A stretch of 64,000 nucleotides of DNA from Nemertoderma westbladi (lineage: Eukaryota > Xenacoelomorpha > Nemertodermatida > Nemertodermatidae): NCBI GenBank assembly GCA_032718475.1, contig JAUCBJ010002444.1, forward strand, positions 1-64,000, given 5' to 3'. This document shows, piece by piece, positions 43,136 through 54,048 of this stretch. Every line of letters begins with the position of its first letter. Within the stretch, counting starts at the first letter, position 1. A program made the translations under genes and the position numbers. The notes beneath the pieces were generated by a model that was given only the letters and a program-made list of their open reading frames with translations, was not told the origin of the DNA and ran no database searches.

Positions 43136-44665
43136 CAACTATATGTTGTTTTCGTAGAATTTTACTTACAGAAGTAGATGTAGCAATACCGCGATAGTTA
43201 TCTGAGTCAGTTATGTCTGCATTCTTATCCTTGACAAGAGGAATTAGATTGCTGTCCATAAGAGACTCAGGAATGTATCCATGAACATTAATAATATAGG
43301 AAAGTAGAGCTAGCTCTATGGATAGGCTAGCAGGACCATGCTTAAAATGCTCACTGACTAGCCCATCAGGTCCAGCACATTTACCACTAGCTAGATTACT
43401 TATCCCAAATGACACTTCAACAGGCGATAAAGCCATGTCTTTCGTGTAAATAATATTTATAAACTTATTTTCAACAGAAAACTTGAGAGAATCATTATTC
43501 ACTGAGTTGTACAAATTAGAAAATTTGTTTTTAAACAATTTTTGCACATCCCCAACGGCACTACCAACCTTTCCAGACAAAGGGGTGCTCGAACCACAAT
43601 TACTTTTTACGTTGCGCCAGAAATCATTTATATTGTTACTGGTTAAAGAATTCGCAATACTGTCATTACGAAGTTGCTGCTCATTAGACTTGCATTGACG
43701 CATTAGGCGTTTAAATGTTAGTTTCGATTTTATGTAATGGTCATAAATTGGCCCAAAACGAGGACAGCCATTGGACCTCCAGATTTTAAAATTAAACCTG
43801 GATTCGTCATAACGGTCCTTAACTAGATCATTCCAGCCTGGAACATGATTTTTATTTGAATTATTAACTGAACGTTTGGGTAATGAAGTATGAGCAGCAT
43901 TCTTTATAGCTGTAATAATGTTATTATATAAATTATCTATTGCACCAAAATTATTTGGGCAGTTGCACTGTGCATCTTTACATAAAATGACGTCATTAGG
44001 AATGTTAATTGATGAGAGATTATTGTTTAATGTATTACAGTAATATTTAATATTTATATCTGATAATTTTTCCCAATCGATTAAGTCGGCCTTGGCTGTC
44101 TCAGTACTATGAGGTATTGGTGCAACTGGGTGAAGCAAATTACATTCAACTAGAAATGGCATATGATCATCAATTGCTATATCATAATTAACTGTGCTAC
44201 TAGTAATTATACCAGATGAAGCACCCGTGCATACAGCATGGTCCAGCCAAGACCGAGAACCGTGGGCTGCACTAACGTAGGTATAGGTATCGGAAGGCAG
44301 ATTCATAGATTCATTCATTCAGATTCATTCATATATGGACGCATGATTATCATCACACCATGAAGATAAAAAATCAAAATAAGGTGTGTTTGTATTGGCA
44401 TTAAAGTAGCAATTTTAGCAATTCAGTAACTTGTTCCAGCACAGTCGAAAATATGACCTATTTGACCTAAATAATTTAAAAATTCATCGTCATGATCAGA
44501 ACATTGGTATGGGAGATTTACATTAAGAAATAAGACTGATTGATAAGTTGATAAGGTAAATTAATTCTTATACCAAATAAGCGATTATCATCATATTTTA
44601 TGCACTCTACCAGATTTGCAATCTCTTTTTTATAAAGAAATGCAAGACCACCATATGGTCGGACT
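43136..44665 (-). pseudogene. CR1/Jockey-like LINE: endonuclease and RT start
   Basis: Minus strand. Endonuclease: PYGGLAFLYKKEIANLVE and DDNRLFGIRI (about 44650-44570), NLPYQCSDHDDEF (about 44500), then after frame breaks GSRSWLDHAVCT and the terminal DDHMPF (about 44165) that supplies the catalytic Asp-His. A long linker runs to the RT entry ISNLASGKCAGPDGLVSEHF (about 43390) and SDNYRGIATSTSVSKI (about 43190). It ends at the piggyBac junction before motif A, so no YADD block. From 44318 to the junction a single frame of nearly 400 codons stays open, suggesting it is younger than most relics here. The 5' end is truncated. Confidence 0.85.
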
Positions 44666-45044
44666 ACCAGTAAGTAATCGAGGTCACCGAGGTCAACCGG
44701 TGATATTACCCTTGCAAAATATCTATCTCCATTTATATAAAAAATTTATAATAATTGATATAAAAGACATGATAGTGAAATATATACAAGATAATTATAT
44801 ATAAAAGAAACACAAAAAAAAATCGAAATTAAGAATATAGGCCTTTACCAAGGCATTACGATAAAACATAAAGGTGTGTGCTAGCAACAAGTATTCGGCG
44901 GGTCAGCAGAAAGGGAGGGCCCACTGACTGAGGAACTGATATAATTACTTTTATTACGTTCAAATTATTCTTTAAAAAAAGTAATATAAATGTGACGAGT
45001 TGTATTCCACCTCCGATTGACGAGTTCAAACACTTTTTGAACGC
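44666..45044. other. No gene seen
   Basis: AT-rich DNA beyond the truncated LINE 5' end. Confidence 0.4.
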
Positions 45045-45295
45045 CCACTGCGGGCGGTGCCTTCATCGTAGGCTACCACACGATTGGCGGTGCCCGGTTT
45101 TTGGGCAGTGCCCGTTTTTGTGCAGTGCCCGGTTTTTGGGCAGCGCCCGATTTATTCTTTTTATTTTTTCTACGATTCTTATATTTTCGTTTGCTTGAAT
45201 GGGGAGGGGGGATTAGGATGGGGATTTGGGGGATTAGGATGGGGGTAGGGAGGATATCCATAGGGGTAGGGGGGATTCGGAATAGGGTATGGCAG
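45045..45295. repeat. CAGTGCCCGGTTTTTGGG repeats and a G-rich GGGGATTAGGATG array
   Basis: 45083-45150 carries about four copies of an 18-bp unit of type cagtgcccggtttttgggc. 45201-45290 carries several copies of gggggattaggatgggg-type sequence with many runs of three or more G, capable of forming G-quadruplexes. Frames across both strands are by-products of the repeats. Confidence 0.7.
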
Positions 45296-46589
45296 GAGGA
45301 TTATAGCGTTATATGCGTAGCTTCCGGTTGAATGATCCATCAGTATTTATCAGTGTAGGTAGATCTATGTAGAATGTACAGATAATTAACAGAATAATAA
45401 TGATAATACAGAATTAAACTTCGCCTACTGGTTGGTTATTCTAAATGAATACCATACATTGTGAGTCGGCCCATCTCATATATAGAGACCAGCCACTGTG
45501 TTAAACTGTGTTATGCCTTGGACCAATGAGCGACCTGGATGGTATGGATTGCCTTGGGATAGAAATATCCAAGACTAAAAACAAAGTTGTGAACTTTCCC
45601 ACAGAGTTTCTCAGAAGGCATTACCGGTAGTTCGATCTTATCAAAATTAATAACTATTTATACACCATTGTGTGCAAAGAAGCACTTTGCAGCGTTACGA
45701 CCCGGGTTTATTTATGTACCGAGCGAACGCAGTGAGGGAGGTTTATATAAATAAACAAGTGACTTTAACACTGAAAAGTGACCTTTGCAAGCAATGATAT
45801 GTGTCATTGACTTAATAAAGATTAATGCTTTAAAAATGCCATGTATGTGAAGAATCGTTCAGCATCATTGATGATTGTTCACATACTTGGTGAGATTCTA
45901 ATGCATTGGAAATGGGTTCATCCCGATGATTGCGATTTGCTGACAAGACAAACAGAAATGCATTTAATTAGGTAAATAATGTTAAATTTTCGAATCATTT
46001 CACAAGTTTGTGATTGCATTTGCCATTTATAAATTGTGTTGTACACTGTAAAATCGATAGAATTTAGTTCAACTGATAAAATGTTTTAGGTAAATCTTAG
46101 GTGCTAATTAACGTTATTCACATCGAGTTTATGTGCCCGACTTCCAAGATGCCCTTGGGATGCCGGTGGATTAGAGTGGTTTTATCATCAGCTTAGGCTT
46201 GTAATTAGGGACTCCACTTTATGGTTCATGGGTTGTTGATGTGTGGGATAGAACTGAATGTAACAAATTGGGTAAACTATCAGTAAATAATTTGAGAATA
46301 CAAAAAGTTAAGTAATAGTAAACAACAGTGAACATTTGTTATTAACAGTTAGTATGTGTCTTTATTTTTTTAAAAATATTAAATAGGGTTTATTATCAAG
46401 GTTTGTTTTTATTTCACTTTTCAATCTCCAAATATTTTTTGAGATTGTTTTGAAGGGTGCAGGTTGGTTGCTAATTGATTTTTAGGATAAATGTAATATA
46501 TTTTTGTTCAGGTTTAAGATTAAACATTTAGTATTAAACATTATTTTTTATTAAACTTGCATTGCCGAGGCTGCCAGGAATGCATCCTA
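45296..46589. other. Unassigned region with a small hairpin
   Basis: No gene. At 45699-45765 gtttatttatgtaccgagcg ... gagggaggtttatataaataaac forms a hairpin similar in words and layout to that at about 22470-22510. Confidence 0.4.
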
Positions 46590-46760
46590 GTGATGTGGAT
46601 TTGAGTGATGAGAGAATAAGCATGGTCGGTGGACATCCCATTACGTTTTAAGAAGCCTCTTAAAGCTTAAACAAGTCTGAGCTTGAAGATGTGGACTGGT
46701 GTCATAGGTGATAAGGATGTTGTGGCTGTGCAAATTTATCGATGGGTGTTGTGGCTGTTC
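46590..46760 (+). pseudogene. Degraded LINE-A-related 3' fragment
   Basis: Plus-strand words in LINE-A order with many changes: gagagaataagcatggtcggtggac, atcccattacgttttaagaag, cttgaagatgtgga, tgtcataggtgataaggatg, ttgtggctgtgcaaattta. The last phrase is repeated with variation up to about 46800. No open frame survives. It is either an old LINE-A copy or a sister subfamily. Confidence 0.6.
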
Positions 46761-46829
46761 AAATTTATCGATGGGTGTTGTGGCGATGAAAATTTATTGA
46801 TAACTACTAATTGATAGAATTTATTGATA

Positions 46830-47105
46830 CTACTACTACTACTAGGATCGGCATGCTGCATTGCAGCTGCATTTTTAAGAATGCTGTGCCGGCTTATCGA
46901 CAAAATTGCACCGCCACAACTCCCTATCACCCTTGACATTTGCTAGATCATCCGCATTTTCAAGGCCAGTGTCCTTTAAGATGCGTCTCAAGAAAGTCAT
47001 GGGCTGTCCACCATGCTTATTCACTCCATGAGGCTGCCAAAGTACAAGATTATGCACTGGCTGATCCTCACGGCGAAAGCAATGTCCTGCATTTATTGTC
47101 CTGCT
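46830..47105 (-). pseudogene. LINE-A 3' fragment with 13-bp TSD
   Basis: Minus-strand 5'-truncated LINE-A: TAG-repeat tail (tactactactactag), 3' UTR and the C-terminal coding segment from AGHCFRREDQPVHNLVLWQP through RRILKDTGLENADDL and VKGDRELWRCNF to VDKPAQHS and stop. It is flanked by gaatttattgata at 46817-46829 and 47106-47118. The 5' junction near 47092 carries about 13 nt of filler. Almost no damage apart from truncation, so it inserted fairly recently. Confidence 0.9.
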
Positions 47106-47118
47106 GAATTTATTGATA

Positions 47119-48073
47119 ATAGCAGACATAGAATTATCAATGGAGCTGAGAGGCTTCCCAAGTTCGGGTCGATGTACGAAATGTATGTATTATGAACATC
47201 AACAGGGTTTATAGCAGCTGTGAATCAAAAAGCGTATGAAAATACATTATGTTACCAATACAAAGACTGGAAAGCAGTCCTACAACTGCCACTGAGCGAC
47301 AAAGTACAGAACAATATATAATATTCTGTTCAGTTAAACAAACATGTAACGTTTGTGCCTAAATTTCAGTTTCTGTTTTTTTAGTTTGCTCAATTCATTA
47401 TATGATATGTTTGTGTATCTTATTTTTTTATATTATTGTCTGATGTATTTTCCAGTTTAAGTAGAATGAATAAAGATGGAATTTTATAATTTTTGTAATT
47501 GAAGGACAGGTTATTGAATTTGAAAAAATTATTCTACTGAGTTTTATATATTTATTTTACATCGAAATTGTAGAATGCCAAATTCATAGAGCCCAGAGTC
47601 AAAGAGCTGAAAATCTATAAATTACTTATAAGGCTGGGTAGGATTCCCAAGTGAGACAACAAAAGCCCTTCCGCCTTTTCACTTGCTTAATGTTAATTGA
47701 CATGGGACTACTACTGCTGCCCTATTCAGCGTAGAAGGCAATTTATCCAATGGTTGTCAAATCCTAAACCTAATGCATTGGACTGTCAGTTAACTACAAC
47801 ACACTGTAGTTTGTGGACCTTTCTGTCTGACCCACAGGGACTGATTTTCATTAATATGGTTAGTTAGTTAGGATCTCAACTCTACAATGGTTATCTTATT
47901 ACTCCCAATTCGTTCCTTAGCAATTAATCTATTACCAACTGCCTATTTTCTTTCATTTCATTTTGTTTGTGAAAATGCATATGCCTGTGATATTTCAAGG
48001 TATATTTTTATTGTACAATATTTTATGTCGAGGTTATCATTTGCTGTAAAAAGTTTTTAATTATAAAAAATGT
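47119..48073. other. No gene seen
   Basis: AT-rich. The stretch 47630-47870 is less AT-rich and may be an unclassified repeat, but nothing is recognised. Confidence 0.4.
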
Positions 48074-49317
48074 ATGTCCAAAGGTCGTGGGACCATGGAG
48101 CCCATTTTGGCACTTAGAAGGATAATTGAAGAATTATCAAAAAAGAAAGACAGGCATCTGGCTGTTATCTTTGTTGACTTCTTCAAAGCCTTTGATTCAG
48201 TCTCTCGCTCACGTATGTTCAGCATACTTTCATTATATTGGATTCCTGATGAAATTATTGCAGCAATAAGATCAGTATACGATGGTTCGACAACATTTGT
48301 GTCTACTGTTGACGGTGACACAGAACCATTTGAAGTGTTATGGGGCGTCCTCCAAGGAGACACACTTGCACCATTCTTGTTCATTATTGTGGTTGACTAT
48401 GTTCTACGCATGACCTTAGATCATCATAATGATGATGGGGTGATGATAACTCCACCTACTGGCTCCAGAAGTCGAGGAAATCCTGCCAAGTACCTAACTG
48501 ATCTAGACTTTGCTGATGACTTAGTACTCTCAGAATCATTAGAGGGAGCCCAACGGCTCCTCAGCTCATTAGAACATGCTGCTTCTAGTGTTGGTCTTTT
48601 TATTAACTCAAGAAAGACCAAAATTTTGACAGTTAACTTTGAAAGTCCTCAGCAAGTTTCTGATCAGATGAGCATAAGCTCAAAGGATGGTATGCTTGAG
48701 CATTACCTGGGATCATGGATCCGGAAGTCAGGTGAGGACCTTCGAATACGTAAGGGAAAGGCATGGGCAGCCTTGAATAGGCTTTCCAGGATTTGGAAGT
48801 CACCGAGAATTAATCGGAAACTTATGGTCCGATTATTTAGAGCAGCAGTAGTTCCAGTACTCCTCTACGGGAGTCCATGCTGGGCTCTAACTGCTGAGGA
48901 CACCAAATCTCTGGATGGCACATTCACAAGAATGCTACGCTGGGTTCATTGTGTCAAGTACAATGCACACATCTCCAACCAGACACTATATAACATTGGA
49001 GGTGTCTCATTGGTTCCCCCAAGCTTGACACTAGAACAAAATCGCCTCCGCTTTGCAGGACATTGCTTTCGCTGTGAGGACCAGCCAGTGCATAATCTTG
49101 TACTTTAGCAGCCTCATGGAGTGAATAAGCATGGTGGACAGCCCATGACTTTCTTGAGACTCATCTTAAAGGACACTGGCCTTGAAGATGCGGATGATCT
49201 AGCAAATGTCATGGGTGACAGGGAGTTGTGGCGGTGCAATTTTGTCGATAAGCCGGCACAGCATTCTTAAAACTGCAGCTGCAATGCAGCATGCCGATCC
49301 TAGTAGTAGTAGTAGTA
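48074..49317 (+). pseudogene. LINE-A, longest copy: RT core to 3' tail
   Basis: A single 344-codon frame (48074-49108) covers the RT from RGTMEPILALRRIIEELSKK through motif A FVDFFKAFDSVSRS (about 48175), motif B GVLQGDTLAPFLF (about 48345), motif C FADDLVLSES with the Asp pair (about 48510), thumb FINSRKTKIL, to GSPCWALTAEDTKSLDG and NRLRFAGHCFRCEDQPVH. A 15-nt deletion removes the VDDFC residues before YLGSW, and a TGG-to-TAG change at about 49107 stops translation before the last 55 or so residues, which remain readable to NFVDKPAQHS. 3' UTR and a (TAG)n tail end at 49317. The endonuclease and 5' part are missing, so it is dead despite the open RT. Confidence 0.95.
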
Positions 49318-49599
49318 GGTTGAGGTATTCAGGCTTTGCATGACTCATGGGTTTTCACCTGGCCATATGGATGTAGTTACTGACCAGTTCTTGTTTCTGT
49401 ATTTGCAAATTATATCTAAATTTAGAAAGTAGGTTTACATATTTTTTACTTTGGTATTATAAGTCAAAAGCATTTTTAGCATTTTGTATCCTGTTATGTT
49501 GTTTTTATTACGACAGTTTTAAATAGGAATCTAATTGTTATTAGTATATTCCACTGATTATGATATAAATATTGAAATGTTTTTATTGCTTTTTGCTGA
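49318..49599. other. No gene seen
   Basis: Short AT-rich spacer between two LINE relics. Confidence 0.4.
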
Positions 49600-50450
49600 T
49601 ATTTGTAGTAAGTTTGACAAAATATCACCAAAAGCTCAGATACTCTCACCAGATGGTGAACGTTTGAGGGATGTACTGCAAGGCCACATATTAGCTCCAT
49701 TAGTTTTCATAGTTGTATTCGATTTTGCAAGGAGGGTGGCCACAACTGGTAAAGATCTTTAGGTCACGCCTCAAGAATGTAGAAGCAGCAGATGTCCTGC
49801 TGATACTGTATAGAAGCAGCAGATAGCTTTGTGCATGCCATGACCTGCTTTCTCATATGCTAGCAGATGGTCAACTCTACTGAACAAAGTGGAAAGGGCT
49901 GCTAAGAAGATTGGATTCCACATAAATGTTAGTAAGTATGTTAGTATGTTATTTAGTAGTATAGTATGTTAGTAAGTAAAAGACTTTAAATTTTTGGAAG
50001 CTTTAATACTTAACTTAAGAAAGTTGATGACTTCCAGTACCTTGGGTCATGGATAGAGAGCAGCAGAAAATACATGCACAAGAAAAGACATAGCAACAAG
50101 AAGAGCTAGAAAAATGAAAACCTATGGGAATCAGACCTCTTCTATCACCCGAAGATCAAATTTTTTCGAGTCACAGTGGAAAGTGTACTTTTATATGGGG
50201 GTGAGACCTGGACACTGACTAAATCACTTGAACAACGAATTGATGGTTGTTATACAAGACTACTAATAACGAATCCATGGTTGCTATACAAGGCTACTAA
50301 GAGCAGCCCTAAACATCAGCTTGAGAAAACACCACCTGTATCAACTACTGTATGTGAATGTGGACTACAATTCAGTGGGTACTGCTGGAGAAGTAAAGAC
50401 AAGGTCATACCAGATCTACTTTTCTACCACGGCTCTGACATATAGAGCAT
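49600..50450 (+). pseudogene. Second RTE-family fragment (RT motif B region and C-terminus)
   Basis: 49650-49760 reads SPDGERLRDVLQGHILAPLV then FIVVFDFARR, equivalent to motif B and the following helix. A damaged interval with AG/TATG-rich insertions follows (49900-49985). Then DDFQYLGSWIESS (about 50030), and an open stretch 50176-50445 with VESVLLYGGETWTLTKSLEQ, RIDGCYTRLL and LQFSGYCWRSKDKVIPDLLF. The last pattern (RLxFAGHCWRSKDExISDLL) is a known signature of widespread invertebrate RTE elements. Motif C is not readable. It matches the 36.7-kb fragment's family. Confidence 0.8.
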
Positions 50451-50644
50451 CCCAACCAAACCTCATCAAATATAGTTCTAAATTATATTCATCCTCATAC
50501 AGTTCCTCTTTAGAATAAAATAGTCATTTGAAAGTAAATGTATCCATTGTTAGTACTAGTTAAAATAGTTCCAGAAGGTTATCTGAAGCGTAGCAGAGAA
50601 AAGCGGAACCATCTACAGGTTGGTTAGGTTACACTGTGCTTCTT

Positions 50645-51349
50645 GGGCCGATTCATGAACATCAGGGTACTGAGCTAACCTAATGCCATCTCAGTGCTAA
50701 TGTCAGGAAGATTTCGTTAATATAGTACTGGTACTAAATATCAAATTTAGCAATGAACATTTATTGGCACTGTACTGAACCAGTGCTAAATGCTAATTTT
50801 GGTGTTAGTTTAATACTTCGATTTGTGTAGGCTTACAACATTACTTAATCGGTCCAGTTATGGGCATTTCCAGGTTGTTAGAATATTTCAATCAATTTAG
50901 ACCAACAGCATAAAAAATTAACAAGCATAAAGTCTACCAAGTTTGTGAGAATAGTATGAAAGCATACGAGCATATGAGTCACCACTACGGTAATACGTAT
51001 AAATTAAATACGTTAAATATTCGAGTTCTAAGTAGTTCTATGTTCCATTATCCGGCAAAACAATTTGCTTATATGTACCGGCGGGGTCAATAGTTTCGTA
51101 TCATGCTGTATCATACAAGTGGTATGCGTATCATATAAGTGGTAGGCCTATCATGTGAAGCTCAAACCCCACCGGCGCAACGATAAACTGAAAGTATTAC
51201 TTATGCCGGTGACGCTTACAGTACTGGAACTCAGGCTTCATGAATTCCATTCTAACTCAGTGCTACATAGCACTACTAGTGTTCAATAATTGGCTCCGAA
51301 CTTTGAACTAGTTCGTTAGTATCTTAACCCCGCTTCATGAATACCAGCC
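50645..51349. mobile_element. Possible MITE with GGCCGATTCATGAA-type ends
   Basis: The left end ggccgattcatgaacatc and the right end, read inward, ggctggtattcatgaag share ggc..attcatgaa. The inside repeats words such as agtgctaatg, tggcactg and tgttagtttaat on both sides in inverted order. No coding frame and no clear target duplication. The call rests on the terminal similarity and could be coincidental. Confidence 0.35.
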
Positions 51350-52088
51350 ATGTTGTTTCCGTATTTATTTTCAACAATTACGATAGTTATGAATTCTAAG
51401 TCCTCGTGTTTCTATCCTGGTGCGAGCATATAAATAGTTAGTTATTCAGTAGCAGTGGAAATAGGAAGAGAGACTACTTGGCATAATGCATAAATGGACT
51501 TACATTTGACATATTTGTTGGGATGTCTATATAAAGTTATTAGTGGGGATGACAAGCATAATTACTAAATATTATGCCTGTCAATTTTCATCAAAACGCA
51601 TTTTGGCCTTGGGTTATATGACATGAGAAAGTGTGACGCCCATGTTGTCGGTTGGTTATTATGGAACTATGGTGATGCCAAATACTACAGGAAAATGTCT
51701 AAATTGATCAGCAATAAGTGGCAAAACACAATCACAAGTTGACACGTTTATTTATTTTCATAGGATTCTGTAGAGACGGAATAGTAAGAGAACAAAAATT
51801 AAGTGACAATAATTGGGTTAATGCTGAAACTAAAAGCATTTGAGGTGCGGGGAAGCATTTCCAGTAAATAGGTTCTTGCCCATGTCATTGGTAGTGTCAT
51901 AATAATTTTTTGTTTATATGGTATGGTATATATAATATGTTTATATATTTATTTATATGCAATATGTTTAATGTGTTTAGATGGACCTTTTTCTAAATGA
52001 CCAAAAATAATAAATATGATTTAAGTATCAATTATATTTAGGGCAACAGCTCTTATCAGCTCACTGCATGTACACTAAACAACTACAG
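51350..52088. other. No gene seen
   Basis: AT-rich DNA with no recognised element. Confidence 0.4.
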
Positions 52089-52103
52089 GATAAGCTGCCG
52101 CTA

Positions 52104-52728
52104 TCATAAAAATCTGAAAGTCAGGTGGAGACCTTCGGATACGTAAGGGGAAGGCATGGGCAGCGATAAGTAGTCTGTCCAGGATTTGGAAATCCCATAG
52201 AATAAACGGAACCTTAAGGTTCGATTATTTATGGCAGCAGTAGTAATAGTACTCTTATATGGGAGTCCATGCTGTCCTCTAACTGCTGAGGATACCAAAT
52301 CTCTGGATGGCACTTTCACAAGAATGCTGCGCCGGGTTCATTGTGTCAAGTACAATGAACACACTCTCCAATCAGACTCTATACAACATTGGAGGTGTTC
52401 TCATTGCTTCTCCCCAAGCTTGACACTTGAACGGAACCGCCTCCACTTTGCAGGACATTGCTTTCGCCATGAGGACCAGCCAGTGCATAATCTTGTGCTT
52501 TGGCGCCCTCATAGAGCGAATAAGCATGGTGGACAGCCCATGACTTTCTTGAGACGCATCTTAAAGGACTCTGGCCTTGAAAATGTGGATGGTCTAGCAA
52601 ATGTCATGGGTGATAGGGTGTTGTGGCGGCGCAATTTTGTCGATAAGCCGGCACAACATTCTTAATATATATGTAATATATATATAATGCAATTGCAATG
52701 CAGCATGCCGATCGTAGTAGTAGTAGTG
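52104..52728 (+). pseudogene. LINE-A C-terminal copy with 15-bp TSD
   Basis: 5'-truncated LINE-A beginning just after the thumb (ESQVETFGYVRGRHGQR-like in a damaged frame), then an open 144-codon frame (52231-52662) with SPCCPLTAEDTKSLDGTFTR, MLRRVHCVKY, RLHFAGHCFRHEDQPVHNLV and NFVDKPAQHS. One frame change near 52370 affects the ISNQTLYN block. The tail is 3' UTR with an AT-rich insertion, then (TAG)n. The flanks gataagctgccgcta (52089-52103) and gacaagctgcaacta (52729-52743) agree at 12 of 15 positions as a decayed target duplication. Confidence 0.9.
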
Positions 52729-52743
52729 GACAAGCTGCAACTA

Positions 52744-53832
52744 CTTACTAGGTGGTATCAATGATGATTTATCAATGATAAATTCAATTTCATTGAGGAA
52801 ACAGTTTCATTATGAATAATTACGGTTTTTCACATAAATTTAACAAAATCCAACGAAGATAACCAATAAATATAACTTATAGTATCTGTGGGACTAGTAG
52901 CCTTTGGTATATTACGTCTACTTCGATTTTTAATAATATATATTATTTATTAATAATATTATGTGATGAATAAAAATATAAATAATCCCGCTCGAGTCAA
53001 AATTCGTATGAAATATAATATTTTTAAAGATACTGGTCCTACTCATTGATATTACCATTTATTATATTATTAAACGGATCTTGTCCTTACAGTTGTCTGA
53101 AAAAATTTGCCTATCACTATATAATTATATTTTATATAATTTTGTAGCTATGTCTGTTTCCTGTTTCCTTTGGAATGTAACTTCTAGATTTCAAATTTCA
53201 GGTTAAGTTGTATTATATTACAAAGTATTACAAAGTTACTCATGTAGACCTGCAAAGTCCACATAATTTATCTGTTCAACATATTGTTGAAATACACACT
53301 ATGAAGTAATCACTAATCTTTAAGATCTGATATATAACGGCTCACATATAACAAGTCAATTCTAACGTTTATTCAAAACTTTTTTAACCAATTTGTTTTG
53401 TTTTGCTTTGCTTTGTATTTTTATCGGATTTTTTTAACCATACTTCGATATGTTTCAATACCATTAATTAAGTTTGGAACTTACTTTAATTATACTTTAG
53501 TCTCAATAGTAGACATGTGTGTTTATTGTTTTTACGATTTTCTTACAATGCAATCTTATAATTTTATCGAATTTTTAATCTAATAAATCTAATTTAATCT
53601 AATTTTAAATCTATTAAATCTGATTTTATAAAAATTAACAATATTTTGTTTTTCAACGCAAAATTCAACAGTTACAGCAATTTTAACAATTATTACTAAA
53701 TAAATAAGTTGCCATTAATGGCAACATTAATGTCACACTGGTTAACAATTTTTGTAAATCAGATTTCAACAAAACAATGCAAATTTTATATTTATTTGCA
53801 TCCCATTTTGCAAACCATAAAAATGTATTGTC
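52744..53832. other. Very AT-rich DNA, no gene seen
   Basis: Short frames here are low-complexity. No element recognised. Confidence 0.5.
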
Positions 53833-53915
53833 CTCTGCTACTACTACAGAGAATACTTCCAGATATTTGCTACTACTACAGAGAATACTCCTAGATATTT
53901 GCTACTACTACTATG
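53833..53915 (+). repeat. Outlying copies of the 32-bp satellite
   Basis: About two and a half copies of a gctactactacagagaatactccnagatattt-like unit, the same family as the large array at 56073-60415, cut off from it by 53916-56072. Confidence 0.8.
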
Positions 53916-54048
53916 CTTATTCCCCAGAAGTTAGTTATTTTCCCAGTTATTTAACCCGCGGGCAGGAAACAACCCGAGGGCGAAGCCCGAGGGTGTTCCT
54001 GCCCAAGGGTTAAATAACTGGGAAAATAACTAACTTCTGGTGAATAAG
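53916..54048. mobile_element. Strong 133-bp hairpin element
   Basis: cttattc(c)ccagaagttag at the left pairs with ctaacttctggtgaataag at the right. The stem continues through ttattttcccagttattt and the GC-rich gggcaggaaacaacccg/cgggtgttcctgccc core, around a gcgaagc-type loop. The stem is about 65 bp with few mismatches. No coding capacity. It sits exactly at the edge of the 32-bp satellite copies. Confidence 0.75.
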
